Of a DNA stretch of 64,000 nucleotides, positions 51,664 through 59,696 are shown one piece after another. This DNA comes from JAMLIN01 sp041676645 (GTDB lineage Bacteria; Pseudomonadota; Gammaproteobacteria; Burkholderiales; Burkholderiaceae_E), in the NCBI GenBank assembly GCA_041676645.1, contig JBAYRO010000005.1, positions 12,484 to 76,483 on the forward strand, in the 5' to 3' direction. The position numbers and the translations under genes were made by a program. The notes under the pieces were generated by a model. It had not been told where the DNA came from and ran no database searches. It saw only the letters and a program-made list of their open reading frames with translations. The first letter of the stretch is position 1. Every line of letters begins with the position of its first letter.

Positions 51664-52122
51664 TCAGTCCAGCACGCGGCGGAAGTAGACCACCCGCTCC
51701 GTCTCGCTGAAGCCGAGCGCCGCATGCATGGCATGGCTGCCGGTATTGTCGAGCATGGCGTCCGAGGCGAGTTCGCGACAGCCACGAGCGCGCGCCCAGG
51801 CGACGATCTCGGCCATCAGCGCGGCGGCGACGCCCCGGCGCCGGGCCTGGGGCAGGACGAAGAGCCCTTCGATGAACGCCACCGGCGAGGACTCGGTGCC
51901 GTTGACATAGTCGGTGCGCAGCGACACCTCGGCGAAGCCGAGGCGCGCGCCGGCGTCGTCGCGCGCCACGAACTGGCCGAAGCGGAACGGATCCTCGGCC
52001 ACACGCGCCATGTCGGCGGCATGCTCCTCGCGCTCGGAATCCGGCCAGAGCATCTCGCGCAGCGCGAGCCAGTCGTCGTCCTCGGCACCGACGGCGTCGA
52101 TGCTCGGCGGCGGATTCGGCAT
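51664..52122 (-). CDS. AAC(6')-type aminoglycoside N-acetyltransferase
   Basis: This is a 152-residue GNAT acetyltransferase closely resembling chromosomal AAC(6')-I enzymes of the Iy/Ic type. Matching stretches are LREMLWPDSEREEH, LRTDYVNGTESSPVAF, IEGLFVLPQARRRGVAAAL (acetyl-CoA loop), GCRELASDAMLDNT and ALGFSETERVVYFRR. These enzymes acetylate the 6' amino group of aminoglycosides; activity here is not proved. Ribosome site ggggag before the ATG. Confidence 0.88.
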   Translation of the reverse strand: MPNPPPSIDAVGAEDDDWLALREMLWPDSEREEHAADMARVAEDPFRFGQFVARDDAGARLGFAEVSLRTDYVNGTESSPVAFIEGLFVLPQARRRGVAAALMAEIVAWARARGCRELASDAMLDNTGSHAMHAALGFSETERVVYFRRVLD

Positions 52123-52174
52123 GCAGGTCTCTCCCCAGGATTGGATTGTCGATCGGCTCGCGTCGGGCGGCGAA

Positions 52175-53218
52175 TCAGGAGACGATGCCGGCGGCGAGCC
52201 CGCGGACGATGTCGGCCGCCGGCACCGGACGCGCCCCGCCCGGATTCTGGCCCGACCATAGCGGCGAGAAATCGGGGCTGCCCCGCTTCTCGGCCGCCGC
52301 CCGCAGCGGTGCGGACGCCGCGCTCGCCAGCGGGAACTCCGGTGCGAGTTCGCTCATCGGCCCGTGCTCGCGCAGGTAGCGGTTGACGATGCCGCGGGCC
52401 GGGCGCCCGGTAAACAGGTTGGTGAGCGCGGTATGGCGGGCGGCATCGCTGGCGAGCGCCGCCCGGTGCAGCTCGCTGGTGTCCGCCTCGGGCGTGCGCA
52501 GGAAGGCGGTGCCAGCCTGGATGCCGGCCGCGCCAAGCGCGAGGGCGGCGCGGACTCCGGCGGCATCGGCAATGCCGCCGGCGGCGATCACCGGCACCTT
52601 CACCGCGGCCACCACTTGCGGCAGCAGGGCGAACAGGCCGAGCTGCTCGGTGAGATCCATCGACAGGAAATGGCCGCGATGGCCACCGGCTTCGAGCCCC
52701 TGCGCGATGACGACATCCGCCCCGTTCGCCTCCAGCCAGCGGGCTTCGGCCACCGTGGTCGCGCTGGCCATGACGATCGCGCCGCTGGCCTTGACGCGAC
52801 CCAGAAGGCCGGGCTCGGGCAGGCCGAAATGAAAGCTCACCACCGGCGGGCGCAGCGACTCGACGATGTCGGCGCCGGCGCTGTCGAAGGGATTGCGACC
52901 CGCACCGGTGCCGATCGCGCCGGTGTCGATCCCCAGCTCGGCATGCGCCGCGGCAAGCGACTCGCGCCAGCGCGCATCCCGGGCGGCGTCGAAGGCCGGT
53001 ACCGCATGACAGAAGAAGTTGAGGTTGAACGGCCGGTCGGTGGCATTCCGGATGCTGCGGATCTCGTCGCCGATCGCGGCGCCCGAGAGCATCGCGCAAG
53101 GCAGCGAACCCAGCCCACCGGCCTGGCTGACCGCGATCGCGAGGCGGCTGGCCTGGACGCCGGCCATCGGGGCCTGGACGATGGGCAGGTCGATGCCGAG
53201 CAGTCTGGCGAGCTTCAT
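52175..53218 (-). CDS. NAD(P)H-dependent flavin oxidoreductase (nitronate monooxygenase family)
   Basis: This is a 347-residue FMN-binding TIM-barrel enzyme of the nitronate monooxygenase family: N-terminal PIVQAPMAGVQ, VSFHFGLPEP in the middle, the QGLEAGGHRGHFLS segment with the conserved His, and PVIAAGGIADAAGVRAALALGAAGIQAGTAFLRTPE, seen in part as VIAAGGIAD, for phosphate binding. Substrate could be nitronates or unknown. It is the second gene after the helicase, on the same strand. Confidence 0.9.
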   Translation of the reverse strand: MKLARLLGIDLPIVQAPMAGVQASRLAIAVSQAGGLGSLPCAMLSGAAIGDEIRSIRNATDRPFNLNFFCHAVPAFDAARDARWRESLAAAHAELGIDTGAIGTGAGRNPFDSAGADIVESLRPPVVSFHFGLPEPGLLGRVKASGAIVMASATTVAEARWLEANGADVVIAQGLEAGGHRGHFLSMDLTEQLGLFALLPQVVAAVKVPVIAAGGIADAAGVRAALALGAAGIQAGTAFLRTPEADTSELHRAALASDAARHTALTNLFTGRPARGIVNRYLREHGPMSELAPEFPLASAASAPLRAAAEKRGSPDFSPLWSGQNPGGARPVPAADIVRGLAAGIVS

Positions 53219-53286
53219 CGGTCCTCTCCCGTGACGGTGCAGAGAACCGAATCTACTACGTTCCCGAAGTCGCGGGCGCCGGCCTC

Positions 53287-54600
53287 CTACAGGCCGGGCC
53301 GGCCACGGCCGGCGGGCCCGCGTGCCGGTCTTGCGCCCTTGCCGCCGAAGCCGGGCTTGCGCCCCGGACTGCCGTAGGCGCCCGGGCGACCGCCTCCCTT
53401 CCAGGGCTTGCGCCCGCCGCCGGCCGGCCGCTTGTCGCGCGATGAAGGCCGAAAGCGCGCTTCATGACCTTCGATCTCGCTCACCTGCACGCTGCGCCCG
53501 AGCAGATGTTCGATCTTGCGCAGGGCGAACACATCCTCGCGTCCGACGAAGGACAGCGCCTGGCCGGTCGCACCGGCGCGGCCGGTCCGCCCGATCCGAT
53601 GCACATAGTCCTCGGCGAACTTGGGCAGCTGGAAGTTGATGACATGGGTGATGCTGGCGACGTCGATCCCGCGGGCGGCCACATCGGTGGCAACCAGCAC
53701 CTTGCACTCGCCCCGGCGCAAGCGGTTGAGGGCACGGGTCCGGTCGCGCTGGCTCAGGTCGCCATGCAGGGCTTCGGTCGCGAAGCCGTCGCGATGCAGC
53801 GCGCCGGCGAGCTCCTCGGCGTGGCGCTTGGTGGCGGTGAACACGATCGCCTGGCCCAGACCGGTGTCGCGCAGGCAGGCCTGCAGCAGGCGGTCGCGGT
53901 GCCCGGCATCGTCGACGTAGATCACATGGTCGTCGATCGGCGTTTCCTCGACACCGGCCCGCTCGATCGCCAGCCATTGCGGATCGCGCAGCAGCTGCGA
54001 GGCGAGCTGGCGCACGCCGCGGGACAGGGTCGCGGTGAAGCAGACCGTCTGGCGCGCGGCGGGAACCGCCCGGGCGATCTCGAGGACGTCGTCCGAGAAG
54101 CCCATGTCGAGCATGCGATCGGCCTCGTCGAGGACCAGGGTGTCGATGCGCGAGAGTTCGATACGACCGCCACGCAACTGGTCGATGAAGCGCCCCGGCG
54201 TCGCCACCAGGACTTCGTGCGGCGCCGCGAGCTGGCGATTCTGCACCTGGTAGGAGGCGCCGCCCGTGATGCACACGCTGGTGAAGCGCGGCAGCATCCG
54301 GGCGAAGTCGCGGGTGGCGCGTTCCACCTGCTGGGCCAGCTCGCGCGTGGGCGTCAGCACCAGCACCCGCGGCCCGCGCCCCCTCGCAGCTTGCGTGGTG
54401 GCGATCCGGTGCAGCGCCGGCAGCATGAAGGCGGCGGTCTTGCCGGTGCCGGTCGGCGCGGTCGCAACGAGATCGGCGCCGGTGAGCAGAATGGGAATCG
54501 CCGCGGCCTGGACGGGCGTCGGCGTGGTGATCCCGAGGCGGGCGAGCGCACGACCCAGGGGCGGCGCAAGCTCGAAGGAGTCGAACGAGGAAGGGGTCAT
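53287..54600 (-). CDS. DEAD-box RNA helicase (RhlE type)
   Basis: This is a 437-residue ATP-dependent RNA helicase: Q motif FDSFELAPPLGRAL to TPTPVQAAAIP, motif I APTGTGKTAAF, motif Ia PTRELAQQ, motif II VLDEADRMLDMGF, motif III (SAT variant) FTATLS, motif VI HRIGRTGRAG. The C-terminal 60 residues are Gly/Arg/Lys-rich (GGGRKPWKGGGRPGAYGS) and probably bind RNA. ATG at 54600 chosen at the start of the Q motif; upstream codons form an unrelated Arg/Pro-rich stretch. Confidence 0.94.
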   Translation of the reverse strand: MTPSSFDSFELAPPLGRALARLGITTPTPVQAAAIPILLTGADLVATAPTGTGKTAAFMLPALHRIATTQAARGRGPRVLVLTPTRELAQQVERATRDFARMLPRFTSVCITGGASYQVQNRQLAAPHEVLVATPGRFIDQLRGGRIELSRIDTLVLDEADRMLDMGFSDDVLEIARAVPAARQTVCFTATLSRGVRQLASQLLRDPQWLAIERAGVEETPIDDHVIYVDDAGHRDRLLQACLRDTGLGQAIVFTATKRHAEELAGALHRDGFATEALHGDLSQRDRTRALNRLRRGECKVLVATDVAARGIDVASITHVINFQLPKFAEDYVHRIGRTGRAGATGQALSFVGREDVFALRKIEHLLGRSVQVSEIEGHEARFRPSSRDKRPAGGGRKPWKGGGRPGAYGSPGRKPGFGGKGARPARGPAGRGRPGL

Positions 54601-54979
54601 CGATGTGGATTCACGGAAGGCGCGCCCGGACATCGCCACCCCACCTGCCGGATCGCGGGGGCCTGCTCGGGTGATGCGCGGATCGGGGCCGCGCAAGGCG
54701 CGCGGCGGTCGGCGGATCGCATGGGCATCGACGCCAACCGGGACCAGGTCCGGTCGCACCGGAACCCGTGGGGCCAGAATTCGATGACTCGGCCCGCGCT
54801 ACGAAGGAATTCGGCGCGGGCATTGGCAGCACAGCCTCCCATTCTCGCATGTTGCAGCGCAAAAAGCGAACATTTCCGGCTCCGCGCCGCCGCGCCATCC
54901 GGAACGGACGCCGGTCCCGGCAAACGGAGTTGCTATCCTCTGGGATCACGCTGCGCCGGTGGCGCACGAGGAGGCACCG
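54601..54979. other. Divergent intergenic region
   Basis: No convincing gene is seen in these 379 bases between the helicase and esterase genes. They hold both promoters. An inverted repeat TTGC-AGC-GCAA (54852-54862) could be an operator. The final part contains a -10-like TATCCT (54933-54938) and the ribosome site aggagg of the esterase gene. Confidence 0.5.
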
Positions 54980-55954
54980 ATGATCGACCCCGGACTCCTG
55001 CCCTTCATCGACATCTGGAACCAGAAGTGGGCGCGGGCCGCGCCGGATGCGACGCCGCGCGACCGACGCGAACTCGGCGAGGCCATCGGCAGGGAGTTGC
55101 GCATGCCGACGCCGGGCGATGTCGACACCGACGCCGTGCACTGGGTCGACTCCCCGGCCGACCGGGTGCGCCTGCGGGTGTTCCGCCATCGCGACGGCGG
55201 CGCGCAGCCGGCACTGGTCTACATGCACGGAGGCGCCTGGGTCCAGGGCAGTCCCGAGACCCACTGGGACATCACCGCCCGGATCGCCTCATGGAACCGG
55301 CAGACGGTGCTCAGCATCGACTACGCGAAGTCTCCCGAGCATCCCTTCCCGGCGGCGCTGGAGCAATGCGCCGCGGTGGTCGACTGGACTTTCGAGAACG
55401 CCAGCGCCCTGGGCGTCGACCCGGGGCGGATCGCGGTCGGCGGGGATTCCGCCGGCGGCAACCTGGCGGCGGCCCTCGGGCTCAAGCTGCGCGACGGCCC
55501 GCGTCGCCTGCAGGCGCAGCTGCTGGTGTATCCGTCGACCGCATTCGCACGCGATCGCCCTTCCTACGTGCAGAACGCCGACGGGCCGATCATCCGGGTC
55601 GCCGACATGGCGCGCATCGACGCGATGTACTGCCCCGACCCGAGGGACCTGCGCCATCCGCTGGCTGCGCCCCTGCTGGCCAGCGACCATTCGCGACTGC
55701 CGCCGGCCTACATCGCGGTGGCCGAGCACGACCCCCTGCGTGACGACGGCATCGCCTACGCCGAGGCGCTGCGCCGCGCCCGGGTGCCGGTCGAACTCGA
55801 CGCGGGCGCGGGCCTCATCCACGGCTACCTGCGGGCAATCGGCTATTGCGACGCCTGCGGCGCGGCGCTCGAGCGGATGTGCGCCTGGCTCGCCCGCCAA
55901 GGGCCCGTTTCGACGATGGCTGCGCGCCGGTCCGCCGGAGCGCCGCCCGGATGA
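54980..55954 (+). CDS. Alpha/beta hydrolase, HSL-like esterase
   Basis: This is a 324-residue esterase of the hormone-sensitive-lipase family: oxyanion motif YMHGGAW, nucleophile elbow VGGDSAGGN, acid in AEHDPLRDDG, and catalytic His in GLIHGYLR. It has no signal peptide. ATG at 54980 follows gaggagg. Substrate unknown; short-chain esters are typical. Confidence 0.9.
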   Translation: MIDPGLLPFIDIWNQKWARAAPDATPRDRRELGEAIGRELRMPTPGDVDTDAVHWVDSPADRVRLRVFRHRDGGAQPALVYMHGGAWVQGSPETHWDITARIASWNRQTVLSIDYAKSPEHPFPAALEQCAAVVDWTFENASALGVDPGRIAVGGDSAGGNLAAALGLKLRDGPRRLQAQLLVYPSTAFARDRPSYVQNADGPIIRVADMARIDAMYCPDPRDLRHPLAAPLLASDHSRLPPAYIAVAEHDPLRDDGIAYAEALRRARVPVELDAGAGLIHGYLRAIGYCDACGAALERMCAWLARQGPVSTMAARRSAGAPPG

Positions 55955-55963
55955 CGACAGCAT

Positions 55964-55983
55964 GCCGTCGGCATCGGCTTTTT
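55964..55983 (+). terminator. Weak intrinsic terminator candidate
   Basis: A short hairpin (GCCG-N7-CGGC, 55964-55978) is followed directly by five T residues (55979-55983), just after the esterase stop. The stem is only four pairs long. The following stretch to 56116 is AT-rich for this window and contains an inverted repeat TTGAA-N5-TTCAA (56004-56018). Confidence 0.35.
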
Positions 55984-56116
55984 CCATCAGATTTTCAGAT
56001 AGGTTGAATCTTCTTCAATCTTATTTATTGTTGGAAAATACCGAACAGTCCCCATCGCCCACGGCAGGGACGTTCCGGTTGCGAGCGAGACAAGCCCCGC
56101 TCCATGGCCCGAACGA

Positions 56117-57091
56117 ATGTCCGGCATCAACAGTTTCTGCATGTTTCGCCCGTATTTCAGCCCCTCGACCGAAGCAGGGGTCCTGCGCATCTCGATCGCC
56201 CTCACGCTGCTCCTGACAGTCCTGGGGGTGTTCTTCGGAATCCTGGCCGCGTCGCTCACACTCCTGTTCGACGCCGGCTACGAGCTCATCGATGTCCTCA
56301 TGACCGGCCTGGCGCTGCTGGTGGCGCGGCTCATCGCCGCGTCCACGTCGGCCAGCGCCAGCAACAACCACCAGCTGGCGGAGCGCTTCAACATGGGTTT
56401 CTGGCATCTGGAACCCATGGTGCTGGCGATGAACGGCCTGCTGCTGATGGCCGCCTCCCTCTATGGCCTGTTCCATGCGCTCGACAGTATCCTGGGCGGC
56501 GGACGCCAGCCTGTCTTCGGCTACGCGATACTCTTTGCCGCCATTTCCCTGGTGATCGAGCTCGGCGCCGCGGCATTCATGGCCTCGGCCAACCGGCGGA
56601 TCCACTCGGAGTTCCTGACGCTCGACGCCAGGTCATGGCTGATGTCATCGGGCATCACCCTGGCCTACCTGCTGGCCTTCGGATTCGGCCTGCTGGCCGA
56701 CGGCACGCGCATGGCGTGGCTCACGCCGTATATCGATCCGGTCGCCCTGGGCATCGTCTGCCTGGTGGTCCTGCCGCTGCCGCTCGGTACCGTGCGGCGC
56801 GCCCTGCAGGACATCCTGATGGTCACACCCAGCGATCTCAAGCAGCATGTCGACGAGGTCGCACGGGCATCGGTCCAGCGCTACGGCTTCGCGTCGCATC
56901 GCGCCAACGTGGCCCGGGTCGGCCGCGGGCAGCAGATCGAGCTCTACTTCCTCGTCTCCAAGGACTGGCCCGCCCGGGCGCTGGCCGAATGGGACCGCAT
57001 CCGCGACGAGATCAGCGAGGCCATCGGCGGTGACACGCCCGATCGCTGGCTGATGATCGTCTTCACGACCGATCCCGAGTGGGCGCAGTGA
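56117..57091 (+). CDS. Divergent cation diffusion facilitator-like protein
   Basis: This is a 324-residue membrane protein of the CDF superfamily (the predicted Co/Zn/Cd transporter group): six hydrophobic helices and a cytoplasmic C-terminal domain (about 220-324). The helix-2 metal motif reads FDAGYELIDVL, with Tyr in place of the His/Asp partner, and the helix-5 counterpart is LDARSWLMSSG, with the expected Asp lost. Metal transport is therefore doubtful. No clear ribosome site. Its end overlaps the LysR gene by 29 bases. Confidence 0.75.
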   Translation: MSGINSFCMFRPYFSPSTEAGVLRISIALTLLLTVLGVFFGILAASLTLLFDAGYELIDVLMTGLALLVARLIAASTSASASNNHQLAERFNMGFWHLEPMVLAMNGLLLMAASLYGLFHALDSILGGGRQPVFGYAILFAAISLVIELGAAAFMASANRRIHSEFLTLDARSWLMSSGITLAYLLAFGFGLLADGTRMAWLTPYIDPVALGIVCLVVLPLPLGTVRRALQDILMVTPSDLKQHVDEVARASVQRYGFASHRANVARVGRGQQIELYFLVSKDWPARALAEWDRIRDEISEAIGGDTPDRWLMIVFTTDPEWAQ

Positions 57092-57989
57092 CCGGGGCGG
57101 CCGCAGGCGCCGGCTCCTGCACCTGCCCCAGCAACTCCGTGTAGCGCGCCTGCACCCACTGCACCGTCGGCGTCGGCTCCCGGCCTTCCCGCCACAGGAC
57201 GCGCACCGGCAGCGGCGATAGTGCCAGCGAGGGACAGGACACCTGCTGCAGCGGCTTGTCGTAGGCGTCGTCCATCCCGACGTTGACGGGCAGGATGGCC
57301 CATCCCAGGTCGTCGGCCACCATCTCCGCAATGCTGTAGAAGCTGTCCGATCGCCAGAGCCTGGGACTGACGGTGGCCTCGTGCACATCGGCCGTGTGCA
57401 TCACCAGCTGGCGGTACTGCACGAGGTCCTTGCGCTGGACGACCTCGAGTCGCGCCAGGGGATGGTCGATCGCCACGAAGACGCCCTGCGGAACCTCGCC
57501 GATGTGGCGTTGCTCGAAGTGGGCGAGCAAGGCCCCCCGCACGAAATGAAAGGCGATGTGCGCCCTTTCCTCGGCGACATAGCCGGCGACCTCGGTGGCG
57601 GTTCCGCTCAGCAGGGTGAGCTCCAGGTCCGGAAATCGTGTCGACATCTCGCGCAGCAGCGAACTGAAGGCGGCGTAGGGCAGCGCTTCGTCGAAGGCCA
57701 GGATGAGCCTCGCTTCGCTGCCCGAGCTCAGGGACTGGGCCCGGTTGTCGAGCGCGTCGGCCTGGCGCAACAGTTCGCGAGCCTCGCGCAAGAGGAGCTG
57801 GCCCGCATCGGTGAGCTGCGCATTGCGCCGGGACCGGTCGAACAGCTCGACGCCGAGATCCGCCTCCAGCAGGCCGATGGCGGTGCTGACCGCGGACTGC
57901 GCCTTGCCCAGCTGCCGGGCCGCCACGCTGAACGAGCCGCTGTCGACGGCCGTGACGAATTTCCGGAGCTGATCGAGTGTCCATCGCAT
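57063..57989 (-). CDS. LysR-family transcriptional regulator
   Basis: This is a 308-residue LysR regulator: N-terminal winged helix (LDQLRKFVTAVDSGSFSVAARQLGKAQSAVSTAI, shown as SFSVAARQLGKAQSAVS), linker helix, and a periplasmic-binding-like effector domain (about 90-290). The Pro/Ala-rich end runs antisense into the CDF gene. Its targets may be the CDF gene or the divergent XRE/polyamine genes; 165 bases separate it from the latter. Confidence 0.92.
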   Translation of the reverse strand: MRWTLDQLRKFVTAVDSGSFSVAARQLGKAQSAVSTAIGLLEADLGVELFDRSRRNAQLTDAGQLLLREARELLRQADALDNRAQSLSSGSEARLILAFDEALPYAAFSSLLREMSTRFPDLELTLLSGTATEVAGYVAEERAHIAFHFVRGALLAHFEQRHIGEVPQGVFVAIDHPLARLEVVQRKDLVQYRQLVMHTADVHEATVSPRLWRSDSFYSIAEMVADDLGWAILPVNVGMDDAYDKPLQQVSCPSLALSPLPVRVLWREGREPTPTVQWVQARYTELLGQVQEPAPAAAPVTAPTRDRS

Positions 57990-58154
57990 GGGCTGATTCT
58001 AGCGAGCCGCGCTCCGCCGCACCCATGCGCCCGACGCGACTCCCGATGCGCCGGAACGACTGCGGGACGCCGCGATTATGCCTTGTGTTGCATATTCCTT
58101 CGGAGGCATATATCATCGTGCTCCCGGCGTACGCCGAACCATGCAGCGAAGCTC

Positions 58155-58553
58155 ATGCCAAAGAAATCCAGGAAGCCGGCGGCAACGCCCGCCGACAAGA
58201 AACCGAAACAGAAGAAGGCCGACAAACCGCCAACCGTGATCAAGGCGATCGACAAGGTAGCCACCCTCAAGGACCTGCGCAAGGCCGCGCAGCGCACCCA
58301 GGACGAGCTCGCCGAGATCATGGGAATGGGCCAGGGCGCGATCTCCCGGATCGAGAAGCGCGACGACATGCTGGTCTCCACCCTGCAGCACTACGTCGAA
58401 AGCCTCGGCGGCACCTTCCAGATACTGGCCACGTTTCCGGACCGCCCGCCGCTGATCGTCGAGCGCCTGGGCAAGAAGGACAAGGCCGGCAACCCGCCCC
58501 GCAGTCCGGAGAGGAAGTCCACCGGTGCGAATGGTCATGCGCACGCCCTGTAG
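58155..58553 (+). CDS. XRE-family helix-turn-helix regulator
   Basis: This is a 132-residue DNA-binding protein: Lys-rich disordered start (MPKKSRKPAATPADKKPKQ), then an XRE helix-turn-helix (LRKAAQRTQDELAEIMGMG, QGAISRIEKRDDM) with the HigA-like continuation VSTLQHYVESLGGTFQI, and a basic tail. No toxin gene is adjacent. It starts 4 bases before the polyamine gene, so it may control carboxynorspermidine synthesis. An inverted repeat TATGCC-N22-GGCATA (58077-58110) lies in its promoter region. Confidence 0.85.
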   Translation: MPKKSRKPAATPADKKPKQKKADKPPTVIKAIDKVATLKDLRKAAQRTQDELAEIMGMGQGAISRIEKRDDMLVSTLQHYVESLGGTFQILATFPDRPPLIVERLGKKDKAGNPPRSPERKSTGANGHAHAL

Positions 58554-58556
58554 AAC

Positions 58557-59660
58557 ATGCACGAGATACCGACGCCTTACTACCTGATCGACAAGCCGGC
58601 ACTGCAGCGCAACCTGGATGTCATCGACCGTGTCCGGGAGCGCTCGGGCGCCAAGGTCCTGCTCGCGCTCAAGTGCTTCGCCACCTGGTCGGTGTTCGAC
58701 CTGATGCGCCTGCACATGGACGGCACCACGTCCTCGTCGCTCTACGAAGTCAAGCTGGGCCGCCAGAAGTTCGGCGGCGAGACCCACGCCTACAGCGTGG
58801 CCTATGCCGATCACGAGATCGAGGAAGTCGTCGCCCATTGCGACAAGATCATCTTCAACTCCATCGGGCAGCTCGAGCGCCATGCGCGCATCGCCCGGGG
58901 CAAGCCCATGGGCCTGCGCCTGAACCCCGGCATCAGCCACGCGGGCTTCGACCTGGCCGATCCGGCGCGGGAATTCAGTCGCCTGGGCGAGACCGATCCC
59001 GCGCGCATCAGGGCGGTCGTCGACCGGATCGACGGCGTCATGATCCACAACAACTGCGAGAACGACGACCTGGGTCGCTTCGACGAGCTGCTCACCGAGG
59101 TCGAGCGACGCTACGGCGACATCCTGGAGCGGCTGGAGTGGATCAGCCTGGGCGGCGGCATCAGCTTCACGGCCCCGGGCTATCCGGTGGATGCGTTCTG
59201 CGATCGGCTGCGCGCCTTCGCCCAGACCCACGGCGTGCAGGTCTATCTCGAACCCGGCGAGGCGGCGGTCAGGCACAGCGCCACGCTCGAAGTCAGCGTC
59301 CTCGACGTCGGCTACAACGGCAAGCCGCTGGCGATCGTCGATGCCTCGACCGAGGCGCACATGCTCGACCTGCTCATCTATCGCGAGACGGCACCGCTGG
59401 GCGCCGATACCGGTGAGCATCACTACATGGTCTGCGGGAAGACCTGCCTGGCCGGAGACATCTTCGGCGAAGGCCGTTTCCCGGCGCCCCTGCAGGTCGG
59501 CGACCGCATCTCGATCGGCGATGCGGCGGGATACACCATGGTGAAGAAGAACTGGTTCAACGGCGTCAACATGCCGTCGATCGCCCTGAAGGAAGCCGAC
59601 GGCTCGGTGCGTGTGGTGCGCCGGTTCTCCTTCGACGACTACGTGAACAGCCTGTCCTGA
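58557..59660 (+). CDS. nspC: Carboxynorspermidine decarboxylase
   Basis: This is a PLP-dependent fold-III decarboxylase of the alternative polyamine pathway (carboxy(nor)spermidine to (nor)spermidine). It has 367 residues: PLP lysine in LALKCFATW (near 38), LGGGISFTAPGYP, EPGEAAVRHSA, and the C-terminal active-site CGKTCLAGD and FNGVNMPSIA. It follows the XRE gene by four bases and precedes the dehydrogenase. The usual order is the reverse. Confidence 0.93.
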   Translation: MHEIPTPYYLIDKPALQRNLDVIDRVRERSGAKVLLALKCFATWSVFDLMRLHMDGTTSSSLYEVKLGRQKFGGETHAYSVAYADHEIEEVVAHCDKIIFNSIGQLERHARIARGKPMGLRLNPGISHAGFDLADPAREFSRLGETDPARIRAVVDRIDGVMIHNNCENDDLGRFDELLTEVERRYGDILERLEWISLGGGISFTAPGYPVDAFCDRLRAFAQTHGVQVYLEPGEAAVRHSATLEVSVLDVGYNGKPLAIVDASTEAHMLDLLIYRETAPLGADTGEHHYMVCGKTCLAGDIFGEGRFPAPLQVGDRISIGDAAGYTMVKKNWFNGVNMPSIALKEADGSVRVVRRFSFDDYVNSLS

Positions 59661-59696
59661 CACACCCCCCATAACTGGAACCGGAGGGATATCCGA

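Noticed and set aside
55987..56259. Minus-strand frame of 90 codons over the AT-rich region and the CDF start
   Set aside because: No domain or ribosome site, and it runs over the start of the CDF gene.
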